Below are positions 63,275-64,000 of a stretch of 64,000 nt of DNA, in pieces. The position numbers and the translations under genes were made by a program. Source of the stretch: Xylogone sp. PMI_703 (taxonomy: Eukaryota; Ascomycota; Leotiomycetes); NCBI GenBank assembly GCA_021399445.1, contig JAJTUQ010000005.1, positions 558,001 to 622,000 on the forward strand, written 5' to 3'. The notes under the pieces were generated by a model. The model ran no database searches. It had not been told where the DNA came from and saw only the letters and a list, made by a program, of their open reading frames with translations. How positions within the stretch are numbered: position 1 is the stretch's first letter; each line of letters starts with the position of its first letter.

Positions 63275-63955
63275 TTAAGGTACGTTAATTCTAGCACTAT
63301 CATCCCATTCTATTTCTCTAATGCCATCCTTGGTGATAACTTTAACCAACATCCCCTTGAAGTCAATTGGTAACCTTCTCTTCAACTCATCTGTACACAT
63401 CTTCAAAATCTTTACCCCGCCCTCAAAGTCGATATCCGGATGGTGATGTTTATCTAAGATAGAGAGACAATAGTATTGCGCATAGCCGTGTGCAGCATAC
63501 GGCACTGGAGCGAGGGATGCCAGATAGTCCAACCAGTAGAGACGGGGCTTGTCGGTGATGGGGTCTACACCACCGAGGAGGAGGTTAACGTTGTATGGTT
63601 TCCGCGAGCGTAAGGAAGAAGCAAGTTCACCACGGACAAAGTGGGCAACTGCTGAGGGGGAGAGATCGACGTTATTGCGCATCGAGTAGAGTTGTGCGTT
63701 GGCCTGGATATATTCTGCGAATTGGACTATAAGAGAAAGATATCAGTTCTGATGATTGCTATCGAAGTTGTTTCAACAATATTTTTGAAAGGCATACCAG
63801 TATCTCCTGCCTCTCCAGAGAATGCCATTAAGGTATGATCGTTCAGCTGCCTCGTCTTGTCATCCGACCCTTTCAGAATGGTAGCTCCTCTCATTGCGGC
63901 CTTCGAGGCGGCAATAAGAGTGAAGTCTTTGCCAGTAATTCCTAGTAAAACCTCC
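63275..63955 (-). CDS. PRE1: 20S proteasome subunit beta-4 (Pre1/PSMB2 family), 5' end outside window
   Basis: Partial gene: exons 63798-63955 and 63275-63726 (intron 71 nt). The visible protein starts EVLLGITGKDFTLIAASK and continues with GSDDKTRQL, FSGEAGD-TVQFAEYIQAN (joined across the intron), RKPYNVNLLLGG, AAHGYAQYY and MLVKVITKDGI, matching the beta-4 subunit. The acceptor before 63955 leaves a G that would complete a split ATG, so exon 1 probably holds just the leader and the first two bases of the start codon, beyond 64000. Beta-4 is a structural, non-catalytic ring subunit, in line with absence of an N-terminal Thr propeptide motif. Confidence 0.93.
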
Positions 63956-64000
63956 CTAAGGACACATAATTAGATACTGTGACCCCTATAGATTTCACAA

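Overview
The window looks like nuclear DNA of a filamentous ascomycete (Pezizomycotina). Genes are split by short GT-AG introns (mostly 45-120 nt, often with a CTAAY-type branch site). The gene families are fungal: a non-reducing PKS, a Zn2Cys6 regulator with AflR-like layout, a PTH11/rhodopsin-type membrane protein, a tannase-family esterase, and a bZIP protein with a DUF3425-type tail. A Leotiomycete-like host is my guess only. All exon structures were worked out by hand from reading frame, splice signals and family motifs; none is backed by transcripts.

Layout. (1) About 1.3-12.7 kb, AT-rich: a compact polyketide cluster with an SDR of the tetrahydroxynaphthalene/versicolorin reductase type, an AflR-like regulator, and a seven-exon non-reducing PKS (SAT-KS-AT-PT-ACP-ACP-TE, 2124 aa). 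(2) 12.7-17.2 kb: gene-poor DNA with an interrupted ORF, a G-rich tract and two neighbouring hairpins. (3) 17.3-19.1 kb: a secreted tannase/feruloyl esterase, followed by 4.5 kb without a convincing gene. (4) 23.7-25.2 kb: a seven-helix membrane protein; 28.1-29.0 kb: a second SDR. (5) 31.3-51.5 kb: an island of fungus-specific proteins. It holds an RSC7-domain fusion protein, an F-box-like protein, and a symmetric block: HSPA12-like Hsp70 (-), coiled-coil protein (+), RBR E3 ligase (+), coiled-coil protein (-), HSPA12-like Hsp70 (+). (6) 51.9-53.1 kb: a secreted beta-propeller-like protein. (7) 55.8-63.9 kb: a bZIP/DUF3425 regulator, the conserved DEAD-box helicase Ded1, and proteasome subunit beta-4 (5' end outside the window).

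How genes may work together. The PKS would build and cyclise an aromatic chain, the SDR could reduce a hydroxynaphthalene or anthraquinone intermediate, and the C6 protein is the likely pathway switch; no dehydratase, oxidase or transporter was found within the window. In the island, two Hsp70-like ATPase genes, each divergently paired with a member of one coiled-coil family, flank an RBR ubiquitin ligase whose last exon exists in two versions. This may be a dedicated protein-quality or recognition system and is the most unusual part of the window.
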